Part shown: piece after piece, positions 14,031 through 23,081 of the stretch
How the letters are laid out: the number at the start of each line of letters is the position of its first letter
Numbering within the stretch: position 1 is the first letter of the stretch
Origin: a virus
Length of the DNA: 35,567 nt
Virus record (IMG/VR): IMGVR_UViG_3300009159_000166
Location: 1 to 35,567 of that record
Strand: one strand, 5' to 3'
Made by a program: the position numbers and the translations under genes
Notes under the pieces: model-generated
What the model saw: the letters and a program-made list of their open reading frames with translations, nothing else
What the model was told of the DNA's origin: nothing
The model's database searches: none

Positions 14031-14501
14031 TTAACAATAGGTTAAATTTAAATATGTAACTGCCCCGGATGTATTAATACTTATTTCAGCATAAGGACAA
14101 TAATCCAATAAACTATCGGTGTACCTTGTAACTCCTAATCCGTTATATAATGTTGTTTGTGCTGAATCGGAGTAAGCCAAAGTTAATGTTGAATTTAAAT
14201 AAACATTTGCAACAAATACCGGAACCGGTACAATAGTATATAAATTAATATTAAAACCAATATCACTTTTTACTAGGATTTGAGAACTTGTTTTAGAAGT
14301 ATTTTTTAAATAATTCCCTGGGCCTCCATAATTATAATTAGCTAAAAAATAAGCCTTTGTAATTAATTGAAGTGAATTAGCGGGTAAGGTACACCCATCA
14401 CACCAAGGGTAATTCCCATTAGTGTATGTGTTCCAAAGGTCATTCATTGCCGTTCTAGTTATGCCTTGATTTAAAGCCGTACCATCCCAAGTTGTAGCCA
14501 T
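14031..14501 (-). CDS. Putative virion-associated protein after the tail fibre, 156 aa
   Basis: The protein is beta-rich, with many Asn, Thr, Tyr and Gly residues like fibre or receptor-binding domains, and four cysteines near the N- and C-termini (CDGC and a terminal Cys). It starts one base after the fibre gene's stop. It could be a fibre tip, adhesin or fibre chaperone. I recognise no specific family. Confidence 0.6.
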   Translation of the reverse strand: MATTWDGTALNQGITRTAMNDLWNTYTNGNYPWCDGCTLPANSLQLITKAYFLANYNYGGPGNYLKNTSKTSSQILVKSDIGFNINLYTIVPVPVFVANVYLNSTLTLAYSDSAQTTLYNGLGVTRYTDSLLDYCPYAEISINTSGAVTYLNLTYC

Positions 14502-14502
14502 A

Positions 14503-17500
14503 TTATTTTGCTTTTAATTCTTTAATCTCTTGCTCCAAAGCGTACACTTTTGCAACTAATACCTCACGATAAGATAGGCTTAACATATCATCACTACCTT
14601 TTGAAACCGCACTATCTAATATCCCAACAAAATCTTGAGCATAATAACCTAATTCAACCTTTCCGTTTTTAGTGTAAAGTTTTGGAGTAATGGATGCAAT
14701 GCCTTTTGTTTGGTAGTTATCTTGAATAAGTGTTTTTAATCTACTATCGCTGCTCTCAAAAAAGCCCGTTGCAGTACACGATGAACTAAAGGTAGCTGCT
14801 CCTGCACTTGAAACACTGAAATTAGTTGAAGAAATATTTATAGAAGCTAATGCAGTATTAGCATCATTAACAGATGCTAAATATAATCCACCATAATTTT
14901 GTAATACAAAATTTACATTTGTTCCACATTTTACAACAAATTTTTCTAATGGATTACTCGTTCCTATACCTACATTGCCTCCACTTGTAATAGTCATTCT
15001 AACCAATTGGTTAGTCCCTAGTTGTAATGGTGTAGCGTTGTTTGAATATAATACTGTTGCATAGGCTGAACTCCCACCTAATATTGCACCACCTGCTGCT
15101 TTTTCAATACCAAATATTGCTGCTGCACCATCATTTGCAATGTATGAATATCTTGCTCCTGTCCCTGTTCCTGTTGCTAATAAGAAAGCATTATCACCAC
15201 TTCCACTAATTGATGATGCAATACTACTAGAGAATGTAGCTGCCCCACTAACCAATAATGTACTTGTAAACCTTCCTGTACCATTAACATCTAGCTTGTA
15301 TAAAGATGGGTTAGTAGTGTAACCAACTGAAACATTAGTTGCATCATCTTGAATAATACTATTCCCTATTGTACTTGTACCTGTAAGTTTAGGTAAGTAG
15401 TTGGTAGTACCTGTTCCTGTTACAGGATTAGTTAATAGCCCTTGATATTGTGGGATATTTAAAGTGTTTGAACTAAAGGTCGCTGCACCACTTGTTCCTG
15501 TGGTGGTTAAAGTGATTGCATTTTGCTTATTGTTAAATGTTGTCCAATCCGTACTTGAAAGCAAACCTCTTGCCGTTGCGGATGCGGATGGTATATTAAA
15601 AGTATGCGTTGCCGTTGTACTTGAAATATTAAAATCCGTTCCACTCATCCCCGTTGAAAAGTTTTGAGTTGCTGCGGTTAATCCATTTAATGTTGAAATC
15701 CTATTTGAATAAGCAGTATCCCATTGCGTTTGACTTGCATTAGTTGGGATTGAGTATCCCGCCGTAAAACTAAATACTCCCGTTGTGTTGGTATATGTTA
15801 ACCCTGTTGCGCTTGAACTTAAAGCAAGTAAAGAAATATAAGCAGTTGGATTAGATGCTAAATAATAAGTACTATTATCATAACTTATTGTTGATCCGCT
15901 AATCTTTACAAAGCCCGTACCACTTAAAGCCGCTTGCTTAAGATTAAAAGTGTTCCAATCGGTACTACTTAAAGCACCGGTTGCGCTTGTTGATGCAAGA
16001 GCCAGGCTTAAAGTTTGAGTACTTAAACTCAACCCATTTGCCGTGCCAATGGTCACCGCTGCATGTCTTGACGCCGTATTGGCAGCCACATCCGTGTTTG
16101 CACTTACTCTTCCTTCCGTATAATATAATCTTGAACCTTCGGTGATGTCGGATGTTGTCAAACTTACCGCACCGGTATATCCATTTACTGAACTTACGGC
16201 ATCGGTGTTATCTACTTTGTTCCAAGTGGTGCCATTAAAGATGGCCCAATCACCCACTTTCCAATCGGTGATGCCATCAAGGTTTGTTGATCCCGCAACA
16301 CTTACGATGTAATAATATCCTTTTGTTCCTGTTCCACTTGTAAGCGTTGGGCTATTTGTTGATGCGTTCCAAACGCTTTGATATATTGCCCCACCTAATA
16401 CTCCGTTAATTTGGTTTTGAACTTTACCAAATGCAACTAATATTGAATCGGTCGCGGTTATTGATCCGCCGGTAATGTTTACACCGGTTAAAAGTTTACC
16501 CGTTACGGCCGGTGTACTTAATGTTACCGCTGCCGATCCTGGGCCGCTCGCAGTTGCCTCACCACTTAATGCGGTGATGTAGCTTCCGGATGCTTGCTTA
16601 TTATTGAATGTGTTCCAATCCGTGCTTGATAAATAACCATTTCCACTCACACCCGCTTGGCTTATTGTAAATCCTCCGGTTGTATTGTTATAAGACAATG
16701 GAGCCGTTGCACTTAATCCTGTTAATGCAATGTAAGCGTTTGGATTAGATGCTAAATAATAACTTGAGTTATCATAGCTTATTGTCGTTCCGCTAATCTT
16801 AACAAAGCCGGTGCCATTTAAAGCCGCTTGCTTACCATTAAAAGTGGTCCAATCAGTACTTGATAAATATCCATTTACCGATGTAGTTGCTTGTGCAATG
16901 CTAAATGCTCCGGTTGTATTGTTATAACTTAATGGAGACACTCCGCTTAAGCTTGTTAATGAAATTGGTGTATATCCCAATACTGTTGCAATGCTTTTAT
17001 TTTTCCATAAGCTTGTAGCACTCTCATAAAATAAACCTTCGTTATTTGCAACGCTTGAGATAAGTACATTATGTAACTCTTGTAATTCAAATCCATTTTG
17101 TATCTTAACATAAATCTCTCCATTGTTTGAATTGACTCTTGTAACTACTCCAATATAAACTAAATGCGCCGGAGCAACGGGCTTATTTGTTAATCCATAT
17201 ATTAAATTACCACTCACCCCAAGCCACACCGGATCACCCGCAACCGCCGTTGATGTATTCAATCCTCCTAATAATCCTTCCGTAATAATTTGTCCTATGC
17301 CATTAATTGCAAAGTTTTGAGATGCTAATCCCAATGTCTTGCTTGATGTTCCTTCCGTTGCATTTGATGCCAATGAAGCCAATTGATTTGTCCCATTGGC
17401 CCCACTTATGTAAACCGCTTGCCCTTTATTTATTGCAACCTCCGCTTTGACTGTATCTCTTAATTGCTCGGTCCAATCTGCGTAATTATCCATCCATGCA

Positions 17501-18645
17501 GTATCATAATTCGTTGCACTATTTTTTGTAAGTAATTGCCCCGCAGTACCTCCCGATGGCACTAATTGAGTGCTTAATGGGATTGTGTACCCCGTATCTA
17601 ATCCAAGTGCTAATGTACCCACAGTTACTATTGGCGAGCCACTTATTGTAAGTCCGGCCGGAACTGTTGCCGCAACACTTGTAACCGTTCCGCTTGCTGC
17701 AAGATCGGTCCATGATGCCGTAATTGTTCCCGCATCTTGTTGCGTTAATGTTAGTGTTTTGGTAGTTGTACCACTTACACTTGCACTAACTATTGAATCG
17801 TTATAAGCCGTATTAAATTTAACCCAATCCGTGCTACTTAAAGCGCCGGTTGTTGATGCCGATGCTAATGCCAGACTTAACACTTGAGATGCCAAGCTTA
17901 ACCCATTAGCAGTACCAATTGTTACCGCTGAATGTCTTGCAGCCGTATTTGCTGCCACATCTACATTATTTGAAACTCTTGTCTCGGTATAATATAATCT
18001 TGTACCTTCCGCAATGTCGGTTGTAGTCAATACTACCGTTCCAACATATCCGTTAACACTTGTTACCAAATTGGTATCAATGTCGGTCCATGATGCGGTG
18101 ATGGTGCCTCCATCTTGTTGGTTTAAAGTTAATGTCTTTGTAGTTGTACCGCTTACGCTTGCACTTACGATTGAGTCATTATAGGCCGCATCCCAGGTTG
18201 TTTGCTTTGCAGTTGTTGGCAAAGAATAACCGGAAGCAAAATTAACTGCTAGCGTTCCGGCAACTGTAATTGGATTGCCACTTACTTGAAGGCCAACCGG
18301 TACGGTCATGTTAACACTTGTTACCGTTCCCGTTCCCGTTACGGCCTTGTTAATCCATTTAGTGCCATCATATGTAAGGACATCGCCGTTGGTACTGCTT
18401 ACTAATGTTACATCACCAAGTTCGCCAAGGTCATAATCACCATCAACCGCAATTATATTCCCGGTCCTTCCGAATACTGAATATACGGTTGTTGGCAATG
18501 GATAACCTCCATTAACTGTTGATACTTCAACAATATTCTCGGTTACATTTACAATAACATCGCCACTCTCTACATTGATACTAATTTTTTCATCATTAAC
18601 TACTATGTTTATTTGCTCTTCGCTTGGTGTTATTATTGTACTCAT
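14503..18645 (-). CDS. Tail fibre with C-terminal S74 chaperone domain, 1380 aa
   Basis: A very long, Ser/Thr/Gly/Asn-rich, repetitive protein. The N-terminus (about 1-100) contains VFGRTGNIIAVDGDY, a common attachment-region motif in Bacteroidota phage fibres. The shaft repeats blocks with LYYTE.RV, AVTIGTANGLSL, GALSSTDW and TFNNKQ. The last ~85 residues (SDSRLKTLIQ, LYTKNGKVELGYYAQDF, DDMLSLSYREVLVAKVYALEQEI) form an intramolecular chaperone/peptidase S74 domain, which trimerises the fibre and then cleaves itself off. It should bind the host receptor. The next smaller genes probably complete the adsorption apparatus. Confidence 0.9.
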   Translation of the reverse strand: MSTIITPSEEQINIVVNDEKISINVESGDVIVNVTENIVEVSTVNGGYPLPTTVYSVFGRTGNIIAVDGDYDLGELGDVTLVSSTNGDVLTYDGTKWINKAVTGTGTVTSVNMTVPVGLQVSGNPITVAGTLAVNFASGYSLPTTAKQTTWDAAYNDSIVSASVSGTTTKTLTLNQQDGGTITASWTDIDTNLVTSVNGYVGTVVLTTTDIAEGTRLYYTETRVSNNVDVAANTAARHSAVTIGTANGLSLASQVLSLALASASTTGALSSTDWVKFNTAYNDSIVSASVSGTTTKTLTLTQQDAGTITASWTDLAASGTVTSVAATVPAGLTISGSPIVTVGTLALGLDTGYTIPLSTQLVPSGGTAGQLLTKNSATNYDTAWMDNYADWTEQLRDTVKAEVAINKGQAVYISGANGTNQLASLASNATEGTSSKTLGLASQNFAINGIGQIITEGLLGGLNTSTAVAGDPVWLGVSGNLIYGLTNKPVAPAHLVYIGVVTRVNSNNGEIYVKIQNGFELQELHNVLISSVANNEGLFYESATSLWKNKSIATVLGYTPISLTSLSGVSPLSYNNTTGAFSIAQATTSVNGYLSSTDWTTFNGKQAALNGTGFVKISGTTISYDNSSYYLASNPNAYIALTGLSATAPLSYNNTTGGFTISQAGVSGNGYLSSTDWNTFNNKQASGSYITALSGEATASGPGSAAVTLSTPAVTGKLLTGVNITGGSITATDSILVAFGKVQNQINGVLGGAIYQSVWNASTNSPTLTSGTGTKGYYYIVSVAGSTNLDGITDWKVGDWAIFNGTTWNKVDNTDAVSSVNGYTGAVSLTTSDITEGSRLYYTEGRVSANTDVAANTASRHAAVTIGTANGLSLSTQTLSLALASTSATGALSSTDWNTFNLKQAALSGTGFVKISGSTISYDNSTYYLASNPTAYISLLALSSSATGLTYTNTTGVFSFTAGYSIPTNASQTQWDTAYSNRISTLNGLTAATQNFSTGMSGTDFNISSTTATHTFNIPSASATARGLLSSTDWTTFNNKQNAITLTTTGTSGAATFSSNTLNIPQYQGLLTNPVTGTGTTNYLPKLTGTSTIGNSIIQDDATNVSVGYTTNPSLYKLDVNGTGRFTSTLLVSGAATFSSSIASSISGSGDNAFLLATGTGTGARYSYIANDGAAAIFGIEKAAGGAILGGSSAYATVLYSNNATPLQLGTNQLVRMTITSGGNVGIGTSNPLEKFVVKCGTNVNFVLQNYGGLYLASVNDANTALASINISSTNFSVSSAGAATFSSSCTATGFFESSDSRLKTLIQDNYQTKGIASITPKLYTKNGKVELGYYAQDFVGILDSAVSKGSDDMLSLSYREVLVAKVYALEQEIKELKAK
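15955..16196 (-). repeat. Tail-fibre coding repeat, copy B
   Basis: Approximate limits. This segment encodes VNGYTGAVSLTTSD followed by RLYYTEGRVSANTDVAANTA and GTANGLSLSTQTLSLALAS, ending GALSSTDW. It is a diverged duplicate of the block at about 17820-18062. Repeats of this kind lengthen the fibre shaft and allow recombination. Confidence 0.75.
17820..18062 (-). repeat. Tail-fibre coding repeat, copy A
   Basis: Approximate limits. This encodes VNGYVGTVVLTTTD, RLYYTETRVSNNVDVAANTA, GTANGLSLASQVLSLALAS and GALSSTDW, matching copy B at about 15955-16196 with substitutions. Each side also carries copies of VSASVSGTTTKTLTL, which occurs twice within 400 bp here. Confidence 0.75.
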
Positions 18646-18649
18646 TTTG

Positions 18650-19015
18650 TTATACTCTTGTTATGTCCTCCTGTACTAAAAAAGTTCCCCAAATATATGT
18701 TTTGACAAGGCCACTTGGAAAGGTGACATTCATGTCATAAACATAACTTCCGGCGGCAATGTTCACTATCTTATTTAATGTGATTTCGTTTTTACCGGCG
18801 CCACCAATTGTGATGCTTGTACCGGTTACAAGGCTCAACACCACATCCGTTGATGTAGGCTTGGTCCTAACTTGTATCAAGATAGTTGATCCGCTTAAAT
18901 CAACCGCCACATCATTTGCCGTGATGGCGAATGTTTGCGCCCATGAATCATTGCGCCATAATTGAACATTGTATTGTGCGGGCCTTAAATCACCCGTTGA
19001 ACTATTGCAACTCAT
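18650..19015 (-). CDS. Baseplate/fibre-anchor-like protein, 121 aa
   Basis: A beta-rich protein: VQLWRNDSWAQTFAI, VDLSGSTILIQVRTKP, SLVTGTSITIGGAGKNEITL, GSYVYDMNVTFPSG, IWGTFLVQEDITR. This strand pattern resembles the N-terminal domains of baseplate upper proteins (BppU-like) that attach fibres. It immediately precedes the long fibre gene (four-base gap), which supports a fibre-adaptor role. Identification is by pattern only. Confidence 0.6.
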   Translation of the reverse strand: MSCNSSTGDLRPAQYNVQLWRNDSWAQTFAITANDVAVDLSGSTILIQVRTKPTSTDVVLSLVTGTSITIGGAGKNEITLNKIVNIAAGSYVYDMNVTFPSGLVKTYIWGTFLVQEDITRV

Positions 19016-19027
19016 ATTTATAATTTT

Positions 19028-19462
19028 TTAATTTAATGGCATATCGCAAGCATCAAACTCCGATACTGTTGTCATGTTAAAAGTTATCTCAATACCACTC
19101 AAGTAATCTTCAAACTTATCCAAAATAAAGTTGTAACTAATATTAGGATCAAGGATGTAATTATTTGCTCCGTTTCTCATTTTGCTAATTATGTCCGCTC
19201 CGATTTGCAATTGATCGGATGCAACATCCGGCTCAAACTCGGCCTCCATGCCCGCCTTATCTAAAAACCAAAGCGTTACATTATAGACTTGTTCACGCCC
19301 AACATTCAATGATCCGCTATTAATTGCAAAGCAAGCAATGGGATAAATTGGTTGGTCATTTACAAACAACCACTCTTTTGGTGTCGCATACTTTACGCTT
19401 TTTATTTGCGCATGCGATTGGAGGAGTGTCCTTATTGTGCTTAATACCTGGTTGTAAGTCAT
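19028..19462 (-). CDS. Tail-completion/terminator-like protein, 144 aa
   Basis: The order helix (LSTIRTLLQSHAQIKSV), strand IYPIACFAI, then YNVTLWFLDKAGM and a helix with SDQLQIGADII resembles tail-terminator and neck proteins of siphophages. The two-layer alpha/beta design and placement after the connector protein gene support it. No strict motif is visible. ATG at 19462. Confidence 0.55.
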   Translation of the reverse strand: MTYNQVLSTIRTLLQSHAQIKSVKYATPKEWLFVNDQPIYPIACFAINSGSLNVGREQVYNVTLWFLDKAGMEAEFEPDVASDQLQIGADIISKMRNGANNYILDPNISYNFILDKFEDYLSGIEITFNMTTVSEFDACDMPLN

Positions 19463-19497
19463 TGAATTTTTGTTTTACTTTGTCTAAAAACTCCCTT

Positions 19498-20070
19498 TTA
19501 TAACTGCGTATTTTCATGAGGTAAATCTAGGTTACTAACTCTTCGTGTTGCTCCTCTTCTGCCTAAAAATATTGGCGAAGTATATGCTTTAATTTGTGGC
19601 GCTATGATATCAAACCCGCTACCATAATTTAAGTATTGTTCAAACAACTCGGAGTTTTCACGAAGATAATCAATTAATCTTGTCTTGTAAAACTCACCAT
19701 TGCTCATGTAGGACCTTTGTAATAATTCCAATTGGCCTTTGCTTGGTGAGTTGCTTTCCTCCGCAGTTTTTTGCATCAATCCTTTGCTAAAAAATTGGAA
19801 CGATGTTGCCATAACCATCTCTGCAAGTGTAAACCATAAAAGACAATCCGTTACATAATTGTTAAGCAAAGATTTCTCATCCGTGCTTAAATCGTTATTC
19901 TCAACCCCATCTTGTAACCTACGAAATAAAGATGTACCAAGTGCCGGCAATAAAAATTTATCTTGAGCCAACTTGATAACCGGTAAAATTTGCTTACCAT
20001 CGATGCCCTGGCTTATTGCCGTTCTACTTTTGATAAGCTCCTCATTAATAAAAAGTATATTTAAACTCAT
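19498..20070 (-). CDS. Head-tail connector-like protein, 190 aa
   Basis: A mainly helical protein (FINEELIKSRTAISQGIDGK, then LLNNYVTDCLLWFTLAEMV) with a disordered, basic C-terminus. The DUF6712-like composition and the position four bases after the portal gene match a head completion or adaptor (gp6-type) protein in Bacteroidota phages. It would dock below the portal ring. Confidence 0.6.
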   Translation of the reverse strand: MSLNILFINEELIKSRTAISQGIDGKQILPVIKLAQDKFLLPALGTSLFRRLQDGVENNDLSTDEKSLLNNYVTDCLLWFTLAEMVMATSFQFFSKGLMQKTAEESNSPSKGQLELLQRSYMSNGEFYKTRLIDYLRENSELFEQYLNYGSGFDIIAPQIKAYTSPIFLGRRGATRRVSNLDLPHENTQL

Positions 20071-20074
20071 AAAA

Positions 20075-22066
20075 TTATTTTTTTCTAGTTACAATTTTTA
20101 CTTGCCAACGATGTCTGCAATAAGGGCGGTGAACTCCATTTGGTTGCGTGAACCAACCGCCTCTCCTATCAAATACTGAATAGCCTAAACGCTCGGAGAT
20201 GTTCTCAATATCGGAACGGCTCCAAAGCTTTGTCTCTGCTAATTGTAATAAGCGCGCACAAAATGGTCGGTTTTTGTCATCCCTTGGACCGGCATATGTG
20301 TAACGCAAAAGCACCTCGGTTGTGGTTGCTTTATCACCTCCCGCAATTTTGCGAAGTGGCTTTGTTAAGACACTCTCTTGAGGTTTATACTTTGGGTTTA
20401 AGATGCTTAAATCTCTCCCGATTATTTTTAAATATCCTTCCGTTTTTAAAGATTCAATTGTAAGATTAACCTCGGCAACGCTTTTATTTAAGATGGTGCC
20501 AATGTTCTCCGGAGTGATAAGCTTATTTTTGCTTATCAAATCAAGGACATTTGCTTTGATCGTGTCAATCTCGGCATCCGCAAATTGCTCAAAGTTTTTT
20601 GCTTCATGAGTCTCAATTACTTCAAACTCATTGCAATCATCACCGCATGAGCTAAATTCACTCAATAACAAATCATCTTGCATATCAGCAAAAGCCTCTT
20701 CTGTTTTAGGATCATCATCAACACCCAGGAATGTATTTACATCATCATCGCTAAATCCGAATCCACTCTTTAACATCAATGCAGCTTGTTGCTTGTTAAT
20801 CTTACCGCTTCCGAATTGGCGAACGATACGCATAACATTTTGATATTGCCTTCCGCTTAAATTCTTAATGCTATCATTTGCAGCCGCTATTGGCTCACTA
20901 CCCGTTGGAGGCAATCCTCCGCCTTGTGGTGCCAAGTTATCCGGTGCAAGGCCTAACTTCTCACGGATTTCATTGCGTGTCATATTGGCGCTCATAATGG
21001 CCTCGCTAAATTCAAAGCTTAATGGCTCAACCGGAACAATCTCAAACTCACCAACGATGCCGGCCAATTTCATTAACTTATTAAAAGTTACTTCGTGTTG
21101 TTGTTGGCGCTCGTTAACATATGTGTTTTGGAATATTTGATATGCATCACGGATTTCGCTACGGCCACCCAATTGCCCTTCGGTTTTGATACCAAATAAC
21201 ATCGGGCTTGTAACTTGATGACAAGAGAAAATCTCTTGTTGGATTAGATTGTTAACATTAGTGAAATCCTCTTTTGTTAAATTGGTTTGTCCTAAATCAA
21301 CAATCTCGACTGAATTTTCCTTTGATGGGTTAAATGCTATTACCACGCGATCACCTTCCGGATTAGCGAACTTATTCTTTAAATCTCTCTCAACTTCCTC
21401 TTGCTCCTCCTCACCTGGTAAGCCATTATTGAAATTAATCAATTTGGTGGCCACAAAGTTTTTCTTTGCATTGCCTAATATATGTCGGCTTACTTGGATA
21501 TCACTCTCGATGTAGTTAAGACCTTGGAAATATGAAGGAAGAGGATAAATATCACTCTTTGGATTGTACTGCTTTACAAATAAAATTTGCGCGCCATTTG
21601 GCTCATTTGGATTGAATGCTTTGTACTCTCTTGCAGTCTCTCTAAATTCACTCTTGCTCCAATCATCTTTAACATAAAAGCATTTCAAATCTTTTGAAAC
21701 CCTTACTTTTTGGAACTCAATGTGATATACTCCGGCGATTTGCTTTAACGCATTGTAAACAATTTGCAAATAAAAACCACCATGAAGCTCATCATCTAAA
21801 ATTGAGCGCTTTAAAATTTGATTCCAAGTTTCACCCTCAACATTGGCAACTTTCGGAACATCCGCGAAACCTTTGCCATAAATATAATTCACCTTACCTT
21901 TTACAATTGCACCATGCTTTGGGCTTTCGCCAAATAACTCAATCAAGTAATTTGAATAGTTATTTTTAGCACCAAACTCAACATAGTTTTTACCTTTTTT
22001 CTCTTCAAATTTAGGTTGTTGCGCTTGGTCAAATTCGACCTTTACTAAATGATATTTATTGCTCAC
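20075..22066 (-). CDS. Portal protein with C-terminal MuF-like extension, 663 aa
   Basis: The body is a siphovirus portal: FGESPKHGAIVKGKVNYIYGKGF, then long alpha/beta wing and stem regions with VTSPMLFGIKTEGQLGGRSEIRDAYQIFQ, typical of portal clip and stem segments. After about residue 420 comes an acidic linker, a winged-helix-like stretch (LISKNKLITPENIGTIL), and a cysteine-containing C-terminus PFCARL...RGGW...HRPYCRHRW, like MuF/head morphogenesis tails. The start is GTG at 22066, just overlapping the previous gene by 11 bases; an ATG at 22165 would overlap by 110. It forms the dodecameric DNA channel of the capsid. Confidence 0.85.
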   Translation of the reverse strand: MSNKYHLVKVEFDQAQQPKFEEKKGKNYVEFGAKNNYSNYLIELFGESPKHGAIVKGKVNYIYGKGFADVPKVANVEGETWNQILKRSILDDELHGGFYLQIVYNALKQIAGVYHIEFQKVRVSKDLKCFYVKDDWSKSEFRETAREYKAFNPNEPNGAQILFVKQYNPKSDIYPLPSYFQGLNYIESDIQVSRHILGNAKKNFVATKLINFNNGLPGEEEQEEVERDLKNKFANPEGDRVVIAFNPSKENSVEIVDLGQTNLTKEDFTNVNNLIQQEIFSCHQVTSPMLFGIKTEGQLGGRSEIRDAYQIFQNTYVNERQQQHEVTFNKLMKLAGIVGEFEIVPVEPLSFEFSEAIMSANMTRNEIREKLGLAPDNLAPQGGGLPPTGSEPIAAANDSIKNLSGRQYQNVMRIVRQFGSGKINKQQAALMLKSGFGFSDDDVNTFLGVDDDPKTEEAFADMQDDLLLSEFSSCGDDCNEFEVIETHEAKNFEQFADAEIDTIKANVLDLISKNKLITPENIGTILNKSVAEVNLTIESLKTEGYLKIIGRDLSILNPKYKPQESVLTKPLRKIAGGDKATTTEVLLRYTYAGPRDDKNRPFCARLLQLAETKLWSRSDIENISERLGYSVFDRRGGWFTQPNGVHRPYCRHRWQVKIVTRKK

Positions 22067-22430
22067 AATTATATGTTTTAAATTCGTTACATTGATCCGT
22101 ATATTCAGTTGGCGCACATTCAGCGACATCATGCAAATACATAAAGCCCTCCTCAACAATTGCACCGCTCAATAATGGATCAAGATTTGTTGAGCTTGCT
22201 TGTTGTCTTATAATATATCGCCAGGTGCCGGCTTCATAATTCTTAAAAACCTTATCCAAGATAAGCATTTTTTGGTATCTATTATAATCAACAATGCCCG
22301 TACCTACAAATTTAACTATTTTATCCGTAGCACTTGTAAAAATAAATAAATATTTAGGGCTTGCGATGGTTGTTAACTCATCGGCCGTAAATATTATGTA
22401 ATTATTTTGCCCTTTATATATGTGCAACAT
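22056..22430 (-). CDS. Hypothetical structural protein, 124 aa
   Basis: A beta-rich protein beginning MLHIYKGQNNYIIFTADELTT, with KYLFIFTSATDKIVKFV and GTWRYIIRQQAS, and four cysteines in the acidic C-terminus. This pattern belongs to a family I associate with Bacteroidota phage structural clusters, function unproven. It lies between a terminator and the portal gene, so it may be transcribed together with the portal. Head or tail decoration is possible. Confidence 0.6.
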   Translation of the reverse strand: MLHIYKGQNNYIIFTADELTTIASPKYLFIFTSATDKIVKFVGTGIVDYNRYQKMLILDKVFKNYEAGTWRYIIRQQASSTNLDPLLSGAIVEEGFMYLHDVAECAPTEYTDQCNEFKTYNCEQ

Positions 22431-22439
22431 CTTGTTAAA

Positions 22440-22475
22440 TTTAAAAAGCCCTACCTACTCACAGGTAGGTAGGGC
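22440..22475 (-). terminator. Intrinsic terminator on the late strand after the tail-tube-like gene
   Basis: GCCCTACCTAC (22448-22458) and its exact complement GTAGGTAGGGC (22465-22475) form an 11-bp perfect stem with a six-base loop. Read leftward it is followed by TTTTT. It lies between the tail-tube-like gene and the 124-aa gene, so it would cut transcription after the highly expressed capsid and tube genes. Confidence 0.85.
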
Positions 22476-22503
22476 ATAAATAAAATACTGCTTTTTAGAT
22501 AGA

Positions 22504-23022
22504 TTATCCCGCAGTCTCAAGCGCCGCTCCTACTGTTGCGCTAACTTGTAAAAAATCATCAACCTCTATTCCACTTAATGTGATATTGTAACCATTACGA
22601 TCACCCGCAGCCGTACCACTTCCGCTTTCAGTTGTTGCAAGATATAAACCTTTACCCTTACCGTACATACGATAATTGCCATCCATATCCAATGTAACAA
22701 CCATTAACTTATTTTTAGCAAGTGTACGAACTATGTTCGCAGTTGTTGAGTCTCTCTTATTTAATGGGAATACTACTTGATGAGTATAAAATACTGAACC
22801 ATTCTCTTCCGATGCAGTTGCATTAGATGATGTGTTTGCGGTTGCTCTTGGCACCTCAAATTTGTAAAATCTTTTGCCCGCTACTTTTGTGATCCCGGTA
22901 ACTAAACCGCTCACTTCCGTTACACCCGAAATGTTGCCAAATTCTGCTAAATATACTGCGGATAAACCGCCGATATTTTCGCGACAATCAATCGTGTAAC
23001 CGCTTGTTATTGCACATGCCAT
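22504..23022 (-). CDS. Putative major tail (tube) protein, 172 aa
   Basis: A beta-rich protein starting MACAITSGYTIDCRENIGGL, with FYKFEVPRATANTSS, YTHQVVFPLNKRDS and GIEVDDFLQVSATV, suggestive of the tube-protein fold. It lies next to the major capsid gene and is flanked by terminators on both sides, an arrangement used for abundant structural proteins. The alternative is a capsid decoration protein. Confidence 0.6.
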   Translation of the reverse strand: MACAITSGYTIDCRENIGGLSAVYLAEFGNISGVTEVSGLVTGITKVAGKRFYKFEVPRATANTSSNATASEENGSVFYTHQVVFPLNKRDSTTANIVRTLAKNKLMVVTLDMDGNYRMYGKGKGLYLATTESGSGTAAGDRNGYNITLSGIEVDDFLQVSATVGAALETAG

Positions 23023-23029
23023 GATAAAA

Positions 23030-23063
23030 AAGTTTAAAAAAAAGGCGGCTATTTCACCGCCTT
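23030..23063 (-). terminator. Terminator after the major capsid gene
   Basis: AAGGCGG (23042-23048) pairs with CCGCCTT (23057-23063) around an eight-base loop. On the leftward strand it is followed by a run of T (A-rich 23030-23043 on the + strand). It sits between the capsid and the tail-tube-like gene and probably allows partial read-through, giving graded expression. Confidence 0.8.
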
Positions 23064-23081
23064 TTCTTGATTATAATTTAA

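Noticed and set aside
14503-18645. Many open frames opposite the tail fibre
   Set aside because: The repetitive Thr/Ser/Gly codons of the fibre leave the complementary frames open by chance; none shows a motif.
20075-22165. ATG start at 22165 for the portal
   Set aside because: It would overlap the upstream gene by 110 bases and adds residues unlike portal N-termini; GTG at 22066 gives an 11-base overlap and a typical start.
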